Assembly (NCBI RefSeq): GCF_039555335.1
Contig: NC_092631.1
Location: 14,918,305-14,982,304, forward strand
DNA: 64,000 nt
Direction: 5' to 3'
DNA from: Amphiura filiformis
Lineage: Eukaryota > Echinodermata > Ophiuroidea > Amphilepidida > Amphiuridae
In this document: piece by piece, positions 50,386 to 61,435 of the stretch
Layout of the letters: each line of letters starts with the position of its first letter
Numbering within the stretch: the first letter of the stretch is position 1
Position numbers and translations under genes: made by a program
The notes under the pieces: generated by a model
What the model saw: the letters and a program-made list of their open reading frames with translations, nothing else
The model's database searches: none
Told to the model about the DNA's origin: nothing

Positions 50386-53194
50386 ATCCCTCTGAAGTGG
50401 TCTTGAAGATTAAAGCGTCAATTGATAATTAATTTTTCAATATCAATAAGTTGTATCCCATATGACAACAGTAGTATATCCCCTTGCTAAAAAATGTGCA
50501 ACTTGCCAGGAGGAACATCTACTAAGCAAAAGTTGGTTTTACCAATAATTTTATTTATTGCCATTGCGCAATTTTCTCTTTGTCGCATTCCAGCACCGGA
50601 TTGATCAATGGTGTTAGTTTTGTCTTTCGGTGCCAGCAAAAGCTAAACGGAATGGTTGCTATGAACAGAGAAGATGATCTTCTCTGCTCTGAAACGCCTG
50701 GAACAAAACGCCCGTGATTGCTGAAGACATCTGTTAACCTTTTCTGCGCAGAAAAAGCAAAAAGGTCAAATGGGTAAAAAACTGAAAATTGTATGGTATT
50801 TTTTAACCAAAATTTACCAACTTTAAAATTTGACCCCTGCATGCGTGTGGTATAGGCCTACGCCTACCGTCCCCTTTAAGGGGGCTGGAATTTTCTTCGG
50901 AAGGGGTCCCAAAATACAGGGGGGGGGGGGTCATAGAATATTTAGACCCAAAATAGGGGGCACCCAAAATAGGGGGGTTATAGAATTATTAAGGCCTGGT
51001 GAAATATGAGTACAATCCATGCAAAATTTTGACGTGCTCTAGCACGCCTTCTTTACACAAAATTTAACTCGCTCCTCAGTCGCACTTTCTTCACTTTTGG
51101 CGCGCTCCGTGCCTTAGTTCCGGCAGTGAATAATAATTGTCTTGAGTCTGTGAGGGGGGGGGGGGTCATAAAAATTGCACAATTTTGCTAACCTTAAAAC
51201 ATGACTTCAGCATTCACTGAAGGTTTGTTCCGGACGTTCAGAGCACTGCCATTCCGTTCTCAAAAGAGCTCATATGGCTCCTAAATGTCCTTGAAATGCT
51301 TCAGCCCAGAATACCATCTGCACGACACAAAACAAGCCTTTTGCAATACTTCTGTAGTCCAAGGCGATCTGAACAGATTAAAGGAGTATTCTGCATATTC
51401 TGTGATCCTAGCATTCTCTTTTTATGAATGAATGAATCTGCAAGAAATATCTTGCATATAAACAGTGTAGCCAGCTTTCCGGTCGTATAAAAATCTCAAC
51501 CATTTTGGTAAAAAGGTGAGGGGGGGAGGCTGTGGCACTAACATTTCATGTCCACTTAGCTTTCATACAAACAGAACCGAAAGACAAAACTGCACTAACA
51601 TCATTGATTATTGCGGTGCGGGAACGCGACTAAGTGGAAGAGCCTAATATGGCGTAGCTGGGATTTTTTCCGGGGGGGGCAAGCCTGTATGGGGCAGGGG
51701 CCTAAATCCACCAAATAAAAATTGGGGTATAGGTGCGGGTGGTACAACGCCAACCGAAAAAAATGTACCTTTTGAGTAAAATAATCAAAGAAAAACAAAC
51801 AAAGGAAAATTTAGATTTTGCAATACATGGCCGAAGAGGGAAAATGGAAAACGTGAGTTATTACTTTTTTCAAAAAAAGCCTCACCCCCCCCCCCCCTTC
51901 CAATAAAAATGGAGATCTGGGCATCAGAAGAACGCTCGTATTTGTAATCCCAGTGAAATTTTAGGCCTAAATTATATTCCGTTTAGATGTTATCAATGAA
52001 ATGAAAAGTGATAGCCTCATCCCAAATTTTGGTATACCATGCACACCGACATCGCCTGGCTAATAATTACTTAGTACACGCAGAGATACTAAAATAAATA
52101 CCCGGGATCGATACACGTGAATGTACTATGCACGATTTTGATATTCAGACGAAAATCTGTGGATACCGGGGTAGAAAATGATGAATATCTCCCGTAAATT
52201 ATTTCGTCTGAAGAATCCAGATGTGGTTCCTTACACTTGAATATACGTGTTGAACATATATGATAGTCGTTAGCAAGCGTCTTGAGAAAGAAGCTTGCGT
52301 CTTGAACTCAAAAACTCACCAAAATCTGATTTTATATTGCGTTGGTCGTGCATGGACTACAGCGTGTAGTACAGCTGCACTCACTACTCCCGTGGAGGCA
52401 GTATAAAAGTCGATGACCATTTACCTCAATGGGGTATACAAGCTTACTCACGCACAATCAAGATCAATTACCCGGCTATTGTGAGTAGCCTTAGTCATGT
52501 CCCTCGACTAATTATGCGTCTCAAAGGTCGGAACAAAATGGCCATGCGTGGCTGTGGATTCAACCTACCATGGCGATTTCTGCCATGAAGATAACGGGGT
52601 GATGACACTGTGCCATACATTACCGTTCTATTAGACTTCTCCGTAGTCCACTTGCCGATTTTGCATAATCTGGCTATTATATTTAAGCATAAAACTCTAA
52701 TTTGTATTAATTTGTGTGCAATTGATCGATTTTCACATCTTTTCATTCACGGTACTCCACCTGTTTGTTATATAACTTCCCTAGTGGATTTTTCACTCGC
52801 GCTTTCGCAATCAATAACCTGTAGATTCCAAAATCAGAATTGTTCAGTATTGAAGTAAGCCATTATAATTATAATTAAAGAAGTGAAGCTCAGGCAAACT
52901 GGCATTATAATTATGTAACACATGTTGCGTTCACTAACATAGGCCTATGTATACTTTCCTTTTTCTGTCACTAATTATATAAACTCTTTATGACCATTTT
53001 ATTATTGAACACTTTAATTTTAATTAACACCAGTATAATTTTAAGTTCAACGGAATGCGATCTCCATGATTAATATTAACATAATTTTTATTTATCAAAA
53101 TTCGACTATGGTATAGTCTACCGTTCTATGGGCCATTGTGAAACACAGTTCTACTTATAATATTAAAACGGCTAGTGCAATTTTCTTTACCTAT
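50386..53194. other. Spacer between the inverted arms, no gene
   Basis: This 2.8 kb shows only short open frames without domains. It has G/C-run repeats at 50880-51180 and 51650-51900, including TATGGCGTAGCTGGGATTTT followed by poly-G (51650), a member of the GGCGTAGC repeat. AT-rich DNA fills 52860-53190. Nothing like a transposase was recognised. Confidence 0.5.
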
Positions 53195-53500
53195 AGTTTA
53201 TTATTGCACATATATGGAACAGTATAAAAGCATGTTTACAACATGTAATACCAGTATGTATTAAAAATATTTCTTGTATGCACTGAATTCAGCGAGGCAG
53301 ATATGAGCCCCTCTGAGAAGAAACACACATCTTACCGGGGAAACTGAATGTTACCGTGGGACATTACACATTCTCGTCTAATTAATGTTTTGTTCATGCT
53401 ACTTACTTACTTATTAGTAAAAGCTAAAATCTAAGGTTAATTAAGAAGTTTAATAATCCATTTCATCAATTCACCAACACACACCCAATCCATACAGGCA
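53195..53500. repeat. Inner part of the right arm of the large inverted repeat
   Basis: Reverse complement of 50061-50385; see that entry. Confidence 0.8.
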
Positions 53501-54870
53501 GAAGACGTACGTTACACAGTTCTATAGAACACGGCGTAGCCAATGTACAGAAGACGAAAGCAAATTTCTACTTCATCAATACACAGATCTATTTACTACT
53601 TCATCAATATACAGACCTACAGACGACGTAAGCAATGTACTACTTCATAACACATATTTACAGAAGATGTAAGCAATGTACTACTTCATCAATACACATA
53701 TCTACAGAAGACGTAAGCAATGTACTACTTCATCAATACACAGATCTACAGAAGACTTAAGCAATGTGCTACTTCATCAATACACATATCTACAGAAGAC
53801 GTACATGTATACATGCAATGTACTTCTTCATCAATACACATATCTACAGAAGATGTAAGCAATTTACTACTTCATCAATACACATATCTACAGAAGACGT
53901 AAGCAATGTACTACTTCATCAATACACATATCGACAGAAGACGTAAGCAATGTACTACTTCATCAATACACATATCTACAGAAGACGTAAGCAATATACT
54001 ACTTCATCAATACACATATTTACAGAAGACGTAAGCAATGTACTACTTCATCAATACACATATCTACAGAAGATGTAAGCAATGTACTACTTCATCAATA
54101 CACCGATCTACAGAAGACGTAAGCAATGTACTACTTCATCAATACACATATCTACAGAAGATGTAAGCAATATACTACTTCATCAATACACCGAGCTACA
54201 GAAGACGTAAGCAATGTACTACTTCATCAATACCCATATCTACAGAAGACGTAAGCAATGTACTACTTCATCAACACACAGATCTACAGAAGACGTAAGT
54301 TATGTACTTCTTCATCAATACACCGATCTACAGAAGACGTAAGCAATGCCATACTTCATCAATACACAGATCTACCGAAGATGTAACCAATGTCCTACTT
54401 CATCAATACACAGCCCTACAGAAGTTGTAAGCAATGTACTTCTTCATCAGTACACAGATCTACAGACGACGTAAGCAATGTACTAATTTGTTAAAACACA
54501 GATCTAAATAAGACATAAGCAAAGTACTGCATCAATACACATATCTACAGAAGACGTATGCAATGTACTACTTCATCAATAAACATATCTACAGTAGAAG
54601 TCAATGTACAACTTTATCAATACACAGATCTACAGAAGACGTATAAGCAATGCACTAATTTATCAAAACATAGATCTAAAGAAGACATAAGCAATGTACT
54701 TCATTAATACACAGATCTACAGAAGACGTAAGCAGTGTACTACTTCATCAATACACATATCTTCAGAAGATGTAAGCGGTGTACTAGTTCATCAATACAC
54801 AGATCTACAGAAGACGTATGCAATGTACTACTTAATTAATATACAGATATACAGTAGAAGTATAGGTTTA
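53501..54870 (+). repeat. Satellite A, main 44-bp array (unit 4)
   Basis: About 30 copies in direct order (TACTTCATCAATACACAKAT, CTACAGAAGACGTAAGCAAT, GTAC). Copies near 53690-54300 are almost identical; those at the edges are diverged, as expected for an array kept uniform in its middle. It joins satellite B through ACAGTAGAAGTATAGGTTTA as in unit 1. Confidence 0.93.
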
Positions 54871-54874
54871 CACA

Positions 54875-55008
54875 GAGGTAGGTCAACAGTAACTGTGATC
54901 AGATGTAAGTCAACGCTTAACAGTTACAGTATTAAACCACGGGTAGTTCACTTGAACAATAACCGTTACCAGAGGTAGTCCAGCAGTATCAATCACCAAA
55001 GGGTGATC
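54875..55008. repeat. Satellite B, short array (unit 4)
   Basis: About five diverged 27-bp copies, closely similar to 9976-10092, ending in ATCACCAAAGGGTGATCAGC at the first finger remnant. Confidence 0.8.
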
Positions 55009-55484
55009 AGCACGTCCATGCTTCTTTAAATGACCTGACTTTGCGAAGCCTCCCTTACAACATGTACGTATACATGGTATACATAATAGGCCCGGATGAT
55101 AGGCTTATCATGCGTGTAGATAAACGTTCATGTTCCTGGAATTGACCTAAGTGAAATCTTGATACAGAATTTACAGTTAAAAGTATTTTCGTTGGTATCG
55201 TTGGACATGAAAACGTTCATGCGCTTTCAAGATACCTGACTGTTTAGTATTTATTACCAAATTTGCACTGAATTCATTGTTTAATGAATACGTTCATGTG
55301 GCTACAAATTGTGTGCACAGCTTTTATTGCATTAAAATGCTTAGTATGTATACCTTCATGCTTTTTAAAGTTATCTGATCGTGTAAAACATTTGTTTCAA
55401 AATACACACATATGGTGCCTCTCTAGTATGTATACGTTCATGTCTCTTCAAAGCATCTGTCGATGTGAAGCCTTTGTAAAATGT
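55009..55484 (-). pseudogene. Zinc-finger remnants downstream of ZNF4
   Basis: The order of remnants is as after ZNF1, without the CCCCGGGGG element: GGFAKSGHLKKHGR at 55015-55062, then damaged fingers up to 55480. The CVF-TGA-NKCF nonsense seen at the ZNF1 stop is also present here (about 55390-55410). It holds the empty site CGTTCATG (55125-55132) of the 10209 element. Confidence 0.75.
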
Positions 55485-57556
55485 TCATTTAAAAGGCTTC
55501 TCTTTGGTATGTATACGTTCATGTTTCTTCAAACTACCTGATTGTGTAAAGCCTTTGTTACAAAATTTACACATAAAAGGCTTCTCTTTAGTATGAATTC
55601 TTTCATGTCTCTTCAAATTACTTGACTGTGTGAAGCATTTGTTACAAAATTTACACCTAAAAGGCTTCTCTTTAGTATGAATTCTTTCATGTTGCTTCAA
55701 ATCACCTGACGATGTGAAGCCTCTGTTACAAAATGTACACTTAAAAGGCTTCTCCATCGTATGGATTCTTTCATGTATCTTCAAATGACCTGACGTTGTG
55801 CAACCTTTGTTACAAAATGTACACTTAAAAGGTTTCTCTTCAGTATGCGTTATTTCATGTTTCTCCAAACTACCTGACGTTGTGAAACCTTTGTTACAAA
55901 CTTTACACCTAAAAGGCTTCTCTATAGTATGTATACGTTCATGCTCCTTCAAACTACCTGACTGTGTGAAGCCTTTGTTACAAAATGTACACCTAAAAGG
56001 TTTCTCTCCTGTATGAGTTCGTTCATGTATCTTCATATTACTTGACGTTGTGAATCCTTTGTTACAAAATATACACCTAAATGGTGTCTCTCCAGTATGT
56101 ATACGTTCATGCTCCTTCAAACTACTTGACTGTGTGAAGCCTTTGTTACAAAATGTACACGTAAATGGTTTCTCTTTAGTATGAGAACGTTCATGTTTCT
56201 TCAAATTACCGGACGATGTGAATGCTTTGTTACAAAATGTACATCTAAAAGGATTCTCTTTGGTATGGATTCGTTCATGCTCCTTCAAATTACCTGACTG
56301 TGTGAATCCTTTATTGCAAAACTTACATTTAAAAGGTTTCTCCATAGTATGTATACGTTCATGCTCCTTCGAGTGATGTGACCAAGTAAAGCCTTTATTG
56401 CAAAATGTACACCTAAAAGGCTTCTCTTTAGAATGAATGCGTTCATGTTTCTTCAAACTACCCGAGGTTGTGAAACATTTGTTACAAAATGTACATTCAA
56501 AATGTTTTTTCTTGTTTAACATGTTTAATCCTTCATCCATTGAGTAGTTTTTTCTTCGACTCGTGGATGATTCTATGTCGTAATTCCTTGTTCGATCAAT
56601 ACGTTTACCATGAATCAGTTTACCCTGCCTATCATGTAGCTGTTTTCCGCATCTCGTCTTGAGTTTAGAAATAGTGACACCTTCCTTTGCATTCTTATTT
56701 GAAGTTGTCTTTTCACCTTGGTGCGACCTGTTAAGGGGTATAGTCCATACAAGATCCTGCCGAACGATTTTTCTTAAACTTCGTACCAATTAAATTTCAT
56801 CGATATACTTCGAATATCTAAAATAAAAAAGAGGGGTCACGGAGTTAGTTTTCGAGAAATAACCATTTTAAAAGGCTGTTTTTGGGAAAAATTAGTACAG
56901 GCGTCTATGGGAAAATGGAAATTTTAGACATGTTTTCGATTATAACAAAAATCTACCCGAACAATTTTGCTTATTTTTTGATATAATATGCGCACTGATA
57001 GGATATTTCATTAAAGCTAATAAAAAATAGGGGTCACGGAGTTACTTTTTTCGCAATTTGAGCATAAATGGCATATTTGTTGGTTCAAAATACCAGTACG
57101 ATATCATAGCGCGTCACTCGCAAAAACTTGTCGCAGCTCATACGCGCTAAATTGTCCGCGTATGTAGGTGATATCGCAAACACCTGCAACATGACAGTGG
57201 GTGATTTTCTTCGGTTTTATTAACCCTCTTGATTCCAAAGTAATCATTAGGTTACATAGTTTCACTCAATATGAAGTTCTTCTGTAATTTCAAATTGAAT
57301 TGAATTTGAACTTTGTCAATACTGCCGTTTTTCTCGTTATTTTGCATAGCAAACTGGTAGGCCTGCCTATGACAACTTTAATGACTTATCCTTCACTCCT
57401 ATGCAATTTATAAACAATGTTAATTTTTTGCAGGGTATCACTGAACATGCTGAATAGGCCTTTAATTATTAACTTAAATATTAGCGGATCCCGTTACAAT
57501 GTATTTATCATGTTTAGAATAATATTACTCAAATATCATCTCATTTTAAGCATGTA

Positions 57557-58588
57557 CCCAGCAAACACAAAACATTTTCGACATCATTCGCAAATGTTAG
57601 AAAAGGTTGCAAACGTTTAAATGTCGGGTTATTTAAAGGGTTATAATGGGTGTAAAACGTTTTCAAAACACTTAAAAACGTTATACTGTAAACATTCTAA
57701 CATAAAGTTATTTCAGTGTTGACAAAATATTTGGCAAAACTATTTGCAAAACATATTTTTTACAATAACACTTTGAAAACATTTTAGAAATAGTATTGTA
57801 GTGTGTTTTCATACAAAACGTATTAAAACGTTTTCATAACCTTTATATAACCCGACATTTAATTTACTTAAAGGCCCTTTCAGTGATTTCACAGGAACAT
57901 TTAAAAAATGGAAATTTGTCAGAGTTGCTTAGAAATAAAGAATAAGTCTACAGAATTTCATTAAACCACTTTTCCCTGAATACATCGACAAATTAGTCAA
58001 AAACAGAAGTTTTAGAAAGGTTTTCTACTTCAACTCTGAGAAAATCGAGATTTTCGTACAGTGCGCCACCAATCGACTGGAAAAACTTCCTAGTCCAGTG
58101 TTTCTAACACGGGGAAGTAGAGTCTAAATTGATTTAAAACAGACGCTTTTAAGCTACAATTTTGTAGTAGAAAACAAAATAAGCAATTAAAGATCACCGA
58201 GGCAAACTAACGGTCAATTCAAATATGAAAAACAGTTAAAATTGTGTATTTTGTTTAAAATAGTAGCTACTGATGTAATAAGTAGTAGAAACAATACGCA
58301 ACGCGTGTTGGTACGTGGAGAGTGAGCTTCTTTCGATCTCGAGTCGGACTTTTTGTACTGTCAGTATCAAAAGTCCAGAATCATGCAAATGCTTTATTTT
58401 GTCTAAAATACACGGCTTTCGACCGAACCACTAGCAGGCTATGTTAGCACATCTATGCCAATTACAAAGGTACCAAAATCTGAATTTTGATGATTTTTAC
58501 GATCGTCCGGATGAGCAAATCACTGAATGGGCCTTTAAATCAAAACCCAAATGTTTAAAACGTTTTAATGTTTTTTGTGTTTGCTGGG
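57557..58588. mobile_element. CCCAGCAAAC element, interrupted by a TTAA element
   Basis: Begins CCCAGCAAACACAAAACATT and ends TTTTTTGTGTTTGCTGGG. The interior motifs (AACGTTTT, CCCGACATTT) are as in the copies at 9286 and 30183. A 663-bp element has landed in it. A clear target duplication is not visible for this copy (TA on the left, AC on the right). Confidence 0.8.
57872..58534. mobile_element. AGGCCC MITE nested at TTAA
   Basis: Inverted ends AGGCCCTTTCAGTGATTT and AAATCACTGAATGGGCCT. TTAA stands on both sides (57868-57871, 58535-58538). On removing it, ATTTAC-TTAA-ATCAAAACCC restores the host element, as seen by comparison with about 9810-9830. Fits a piggyBac-type target. No transposase. 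Confidence 0.85.
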
Positions 58589-58904
58589 ACAACATGGTTC
58601 GATCTACTTATCATTCTCGTTTTATCATTAAGTTATAAAGTCAGTTGCACGCGAAGTAAGTCAGATGTGAAAATAGACATTTTATTAAAAAATAAAATTG
58701 ACTTCATGTGATATGTATTTCAAATTACAGAATTGTACCTTAAAATACTATTGAAATAATTTCATTATATTAATAATCAGTAAAATAAGAAACTACTTTA
58801 TAATAAATAAGTTATATAATACTAGTATAAGACAAATAAAAAAGGCTGTTTGATAGCCTAGGTCTATATATTTTGTTATCTTGATTATTATTTTATCTTT
58901 CCTT

Positions 58905-59185
58905 TCCCTCATTATTTAATTCTGTCTTCCTTCTTTCTTACCTTTCCTTCTTCTGTCTTTGTTTTGTTTTCGTTTCCTTTCTTCTTTTTATTATTTCTCA
59001 TCCCACTTCTTTCTGTCTTTGTTATTTATTTGATTGATTACATTAATTTTTTCAGTATGCTTTATTCTTTCTTTCTTTCTTCTTTCATTCTTTCTTTCTT
59101 TCACTCCTGAACTTTTTCTTTCTTTATTTATTTCTTTATTTATTTCTTCCCTTCTTTTATTCTTTGTTTGTCTTTCTTTCTTTTA
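58905..59185 (+). repeat. Pyrimidine-rich TTCTTT tract
   Basis: Irregular runs of TTTC, TTCTT and TTTA dominate the + strand. A low-complexity region inside the ZNF4 insertion. Confidence 0.7.
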
Positions 59186-59689
59186 CAAAAATCATTGGTA
59201 AATGGCGATGAAAACACGGTACTCTTGCGTAGCTGAACTTCTTACCAGCGCCTGGCGCACACTCCACGCAGTTTTTAGTTTGACGCGCGCGTGACGGCAA
59301 GAACTGCGCAGACAAGATTTCACAGAAATTTCAGTTAGAAACGGTTGCGTACTAGACGCGTGGATTATGTTGGAATGGTTCATGCGTCTTTTCAAGTTCT
59401 GCCTTGTTTCTCTTCTGCTGATTGTTTCTTGACTTTTGCATACTGCACGCACTGCTTTTCGTCTGCTGAGCCATGGACGTCATGTATCTCGCTTTGCTCT
59501 TGTAGTCATACCAGTAAGGACGAATTCCCATTTCATGGTGTCTTTTATGAGACAAATATCGTAACACTTTGTTGTAAAATCTCTGCCCGCAATATTTACA
59601 TACATGCGGCATTAAGTAGTCCCACTCACGTGGACGTCTTTTTGTGGCATTGTCTGTAATGGAAACAAGCAAAATATACATACGATTAG

Positions 59690-60360
59690 CGAAAGAAATA
59701 CTATACAGGGTGTATCAAAATAAAGTATACAGTTTGAAATGTGCCACTAGATTAAAACATAAATAAAAGGTGAGGCATTTGGTCAAAATGCTTAAGTTGA
59801 TAGCTGAATCAACATCTTGTCCTCAAAATCACTGGCGTGTGACCACTAATAATACTCAGTGGCTATTTTTATGACTCGCGAGTAAAATACAGTTGCGCGA
59901 AGTCTGCCATGATCACACCAACATGAAAATCACATGTTTGACCACTTTCTTTACACTAATTGACATTGTTAGCCTTCCGCAAGCCACCAGGGCATGATCA
60001 CCATTCCTCTGTATGTAGGTATGCAGGTCAACATGACATCCACACCACTTCTTATGAGATCAGGCGAGGTCTGTCGATGTCCTGCCTGGATGTCAACTTG
60101 TGCAATTATGTGTATCTGGCGTTCATCAAGGTCTGCTGGAGAACTTATGAAAACCTTTCATTTCAAATAGCCCCACAAGAAGAGGTGTAAGATCAGGAGA
60201 CCTTAGGGCCATTCCATTTGGTGCTTTAAATTAGCAATCACACGATTGCCTAACAATTCTGCATGGTTCGCAAAAATAGCAACTGAGTCCTTCTTGATAA
60301 TCACACGCCAGTAATTTTTACAGTTGTGGGAGGACAAGATGTCGATTCAGCTGTCAATTA
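59690..60360 (-). mobile_element. Decayed Tc1/mariner-like transposon, unit 4 intron
   Basis: The end CAGGGTGTATCAAAATAAAG lies at 59706. On the minus strand, transposase remnants can be read at 60280-59960: AELLGNRVIANLKHQMEWP, LFLWGYLK, KVFISSPADLDERQ, AQVDIQAGHRQ. FLWGYLK is a hallmark of the mariner-like DDE domain near its third acidic residue. Stops interrupt it. Part of the inverted 13080/13984-type repeat brackets it. Confidence 0.7.
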
Positions 60361-60400
60361 AAACATTTTGACAAAATACCTCATACTTTTCAAATTTTTG

Positions 60401-60421
60401 TGGCGGGAAATAATCCCGCCA
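60401..60421. promoter_or_regulatory. Conserved E2F-like palindrome in unit 4
   Basis: Identical to 14100-14120 and 35263-35283. Confidence 0.35.
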
Positions 60422-61268
60422 AAATATTAAATCTTTTCCCACAACTAAATATCATAGTCAGGAAATTAATGATTCATCTGGTAGGTTACATGTAGATCAC
60501 AACTTTGTTGTAATTATCCCAGATAATTCTTGATTTGGTTTTACAGAGTCTTGGTTAGATTGTCGAGGTTTTTGATCAAAAAACGATACTCGGTGTATTT
60601 TGAAACTCGAGGCCATAACTCTTCTTAAATTAGTCCCGGTAATCAGTTTCCCAGTCTGTAACACTGACTAGCACACTTCTATAGTTGAGTGCCCCAGGTC
60701 TTTCTCCCATAGTATCTCTAAGGTATGTCATATAAAATTCACCCGAGGATAACATTGCACCTCCATTTTCATCATCGTCAATAATTTGTCATCATCATAT
60801 GATCTTCAAGTTCAACTTTTAAAAACGGGTGATGCATGTGTCACAAACCAGAACCAACATCGAACATATAAAAACTGGATCTGGCAGATGATCTTATTCA
60901 TCATCATTAATTTGTCAGAATCGATCAATAAATGGTACATCTTAAATTTCACATTTTTTACATTATCCGTCAACTTGAAAACAGAGATAGCAAAAAGAAA
61001 AGAAACAAAAACAAAAACAAAAAAAAAAAAAAAAACAAAAACAAAAACAAAAAAAAAAAAAAACAAAAACAAAACAAAACAAAAAAAATTAAAACAGCCC
61101 CACATACACCCCCCGCAAATTAATAATAACCATCGAGCAAGGTCCGAAACATGAATCTTTATGTAGGTACATGTAGGCCTATACAAGACTAGTGTACTGT
61201 AATGTGTTTTACACTCGGGTTTTATAATCTTTGGTTTTAAAGCCAAATTTTTAAAGTAAGTTACTCAC
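60422..61268 (-). other. Unit 4 intron, conserved
   Basis: Very similar to the ZNF1 intron. The A-rich tract at 60990-61090 is expanded to about 100 bp of AAAAAC-type repeats. Lys/Asn-rich open frames over it are artefacts. Confidence 0.5.
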
Positions 61269-61435
61269 CATGCTCACACGCACCGTCCTTACGAAATAAC
61301 TCATGATGGATATCTTGACCAAAATTCTACGCACGATGATCAACGTACACCAACGACACTGTGACCATTAAATGTCCGCAACACGGGGCAAATAACAGAC
61401 AACAACTGACACTCTGGTAGTTTAAGTTCACGCTT
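61269..61435 (-). other. Candidate 5' exon of ZNF4
   Basis: GGTGCGTGTGAGCATG with the donor GTGAGTAACT (61259-61268) on the minus strand, as in units 2 and 3. The donor is intact although the coding exon is broken. Confidence 0.4.

Larger units (their letters stand above)
56735..59367. mobile_element. Composite insertion inside ZNF4
   Basis: The left junction follows TTAA (56731-56734) and reads GGGGTATAGTCCATACAAGA, an end like those of the TTAA elements elsewhere. The right junction is at ATTA|TGTTGGAATGG without a matching end, so one border was lost. It contains the nested CCCAGCAAAC and AGGCCC elements (57557-58588) and a long pyrimidine-rich tract (58905-59185). No open frame of interest. 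Confidence 0.75.
55485..59681 (-). pseudogene. ZNF4, zinc-finger pseudogene split by an insertion
   Basis: The 5' part (59352-59681) has the N-terminal domain up to THEPFQ. A 2.63-kb insertion (56735-59367) follows. The 3' part (55485-56734) resumes at NRSHQGEKTTSNKNAK, runs through the basic linker and gives 12 fingers before a stop at 55485. Finger 2 has Ser for the conserved Leu (HHSKEH) and finger 9 has Cys for Phe (KGC). Two bases are inserted directly after the ATG codon region (GCCACAAAAAG instead of GCCAAAAAG), so the usual ATG is out of frame. Fingers 1 and 2 share linkers with ZNF2 and ZNF3. A non-functional copy, unless the insertion is spliced as an intron and another start is used, for which the sequence gives little support. 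Confidence 0.85.

Noticed and set aside
53676-53946. Peptides of the YFINTHIYRR type as genes
   Set aside because: Translations of satellite A in three shifted frames.
8630-54870. Satellites A and B as CRISPR-like arrays
   Set aside because: The repeats are directly adjacent with no unique spacers, the period is fixed at 44 or 27 bp, and the genome is clearly eukaryotic.
60786-61154. Lys/Asn-rich open frames over the A-rich intron tract
   Set aside because: Low-complexity A-rich sequence whose length differs between units.
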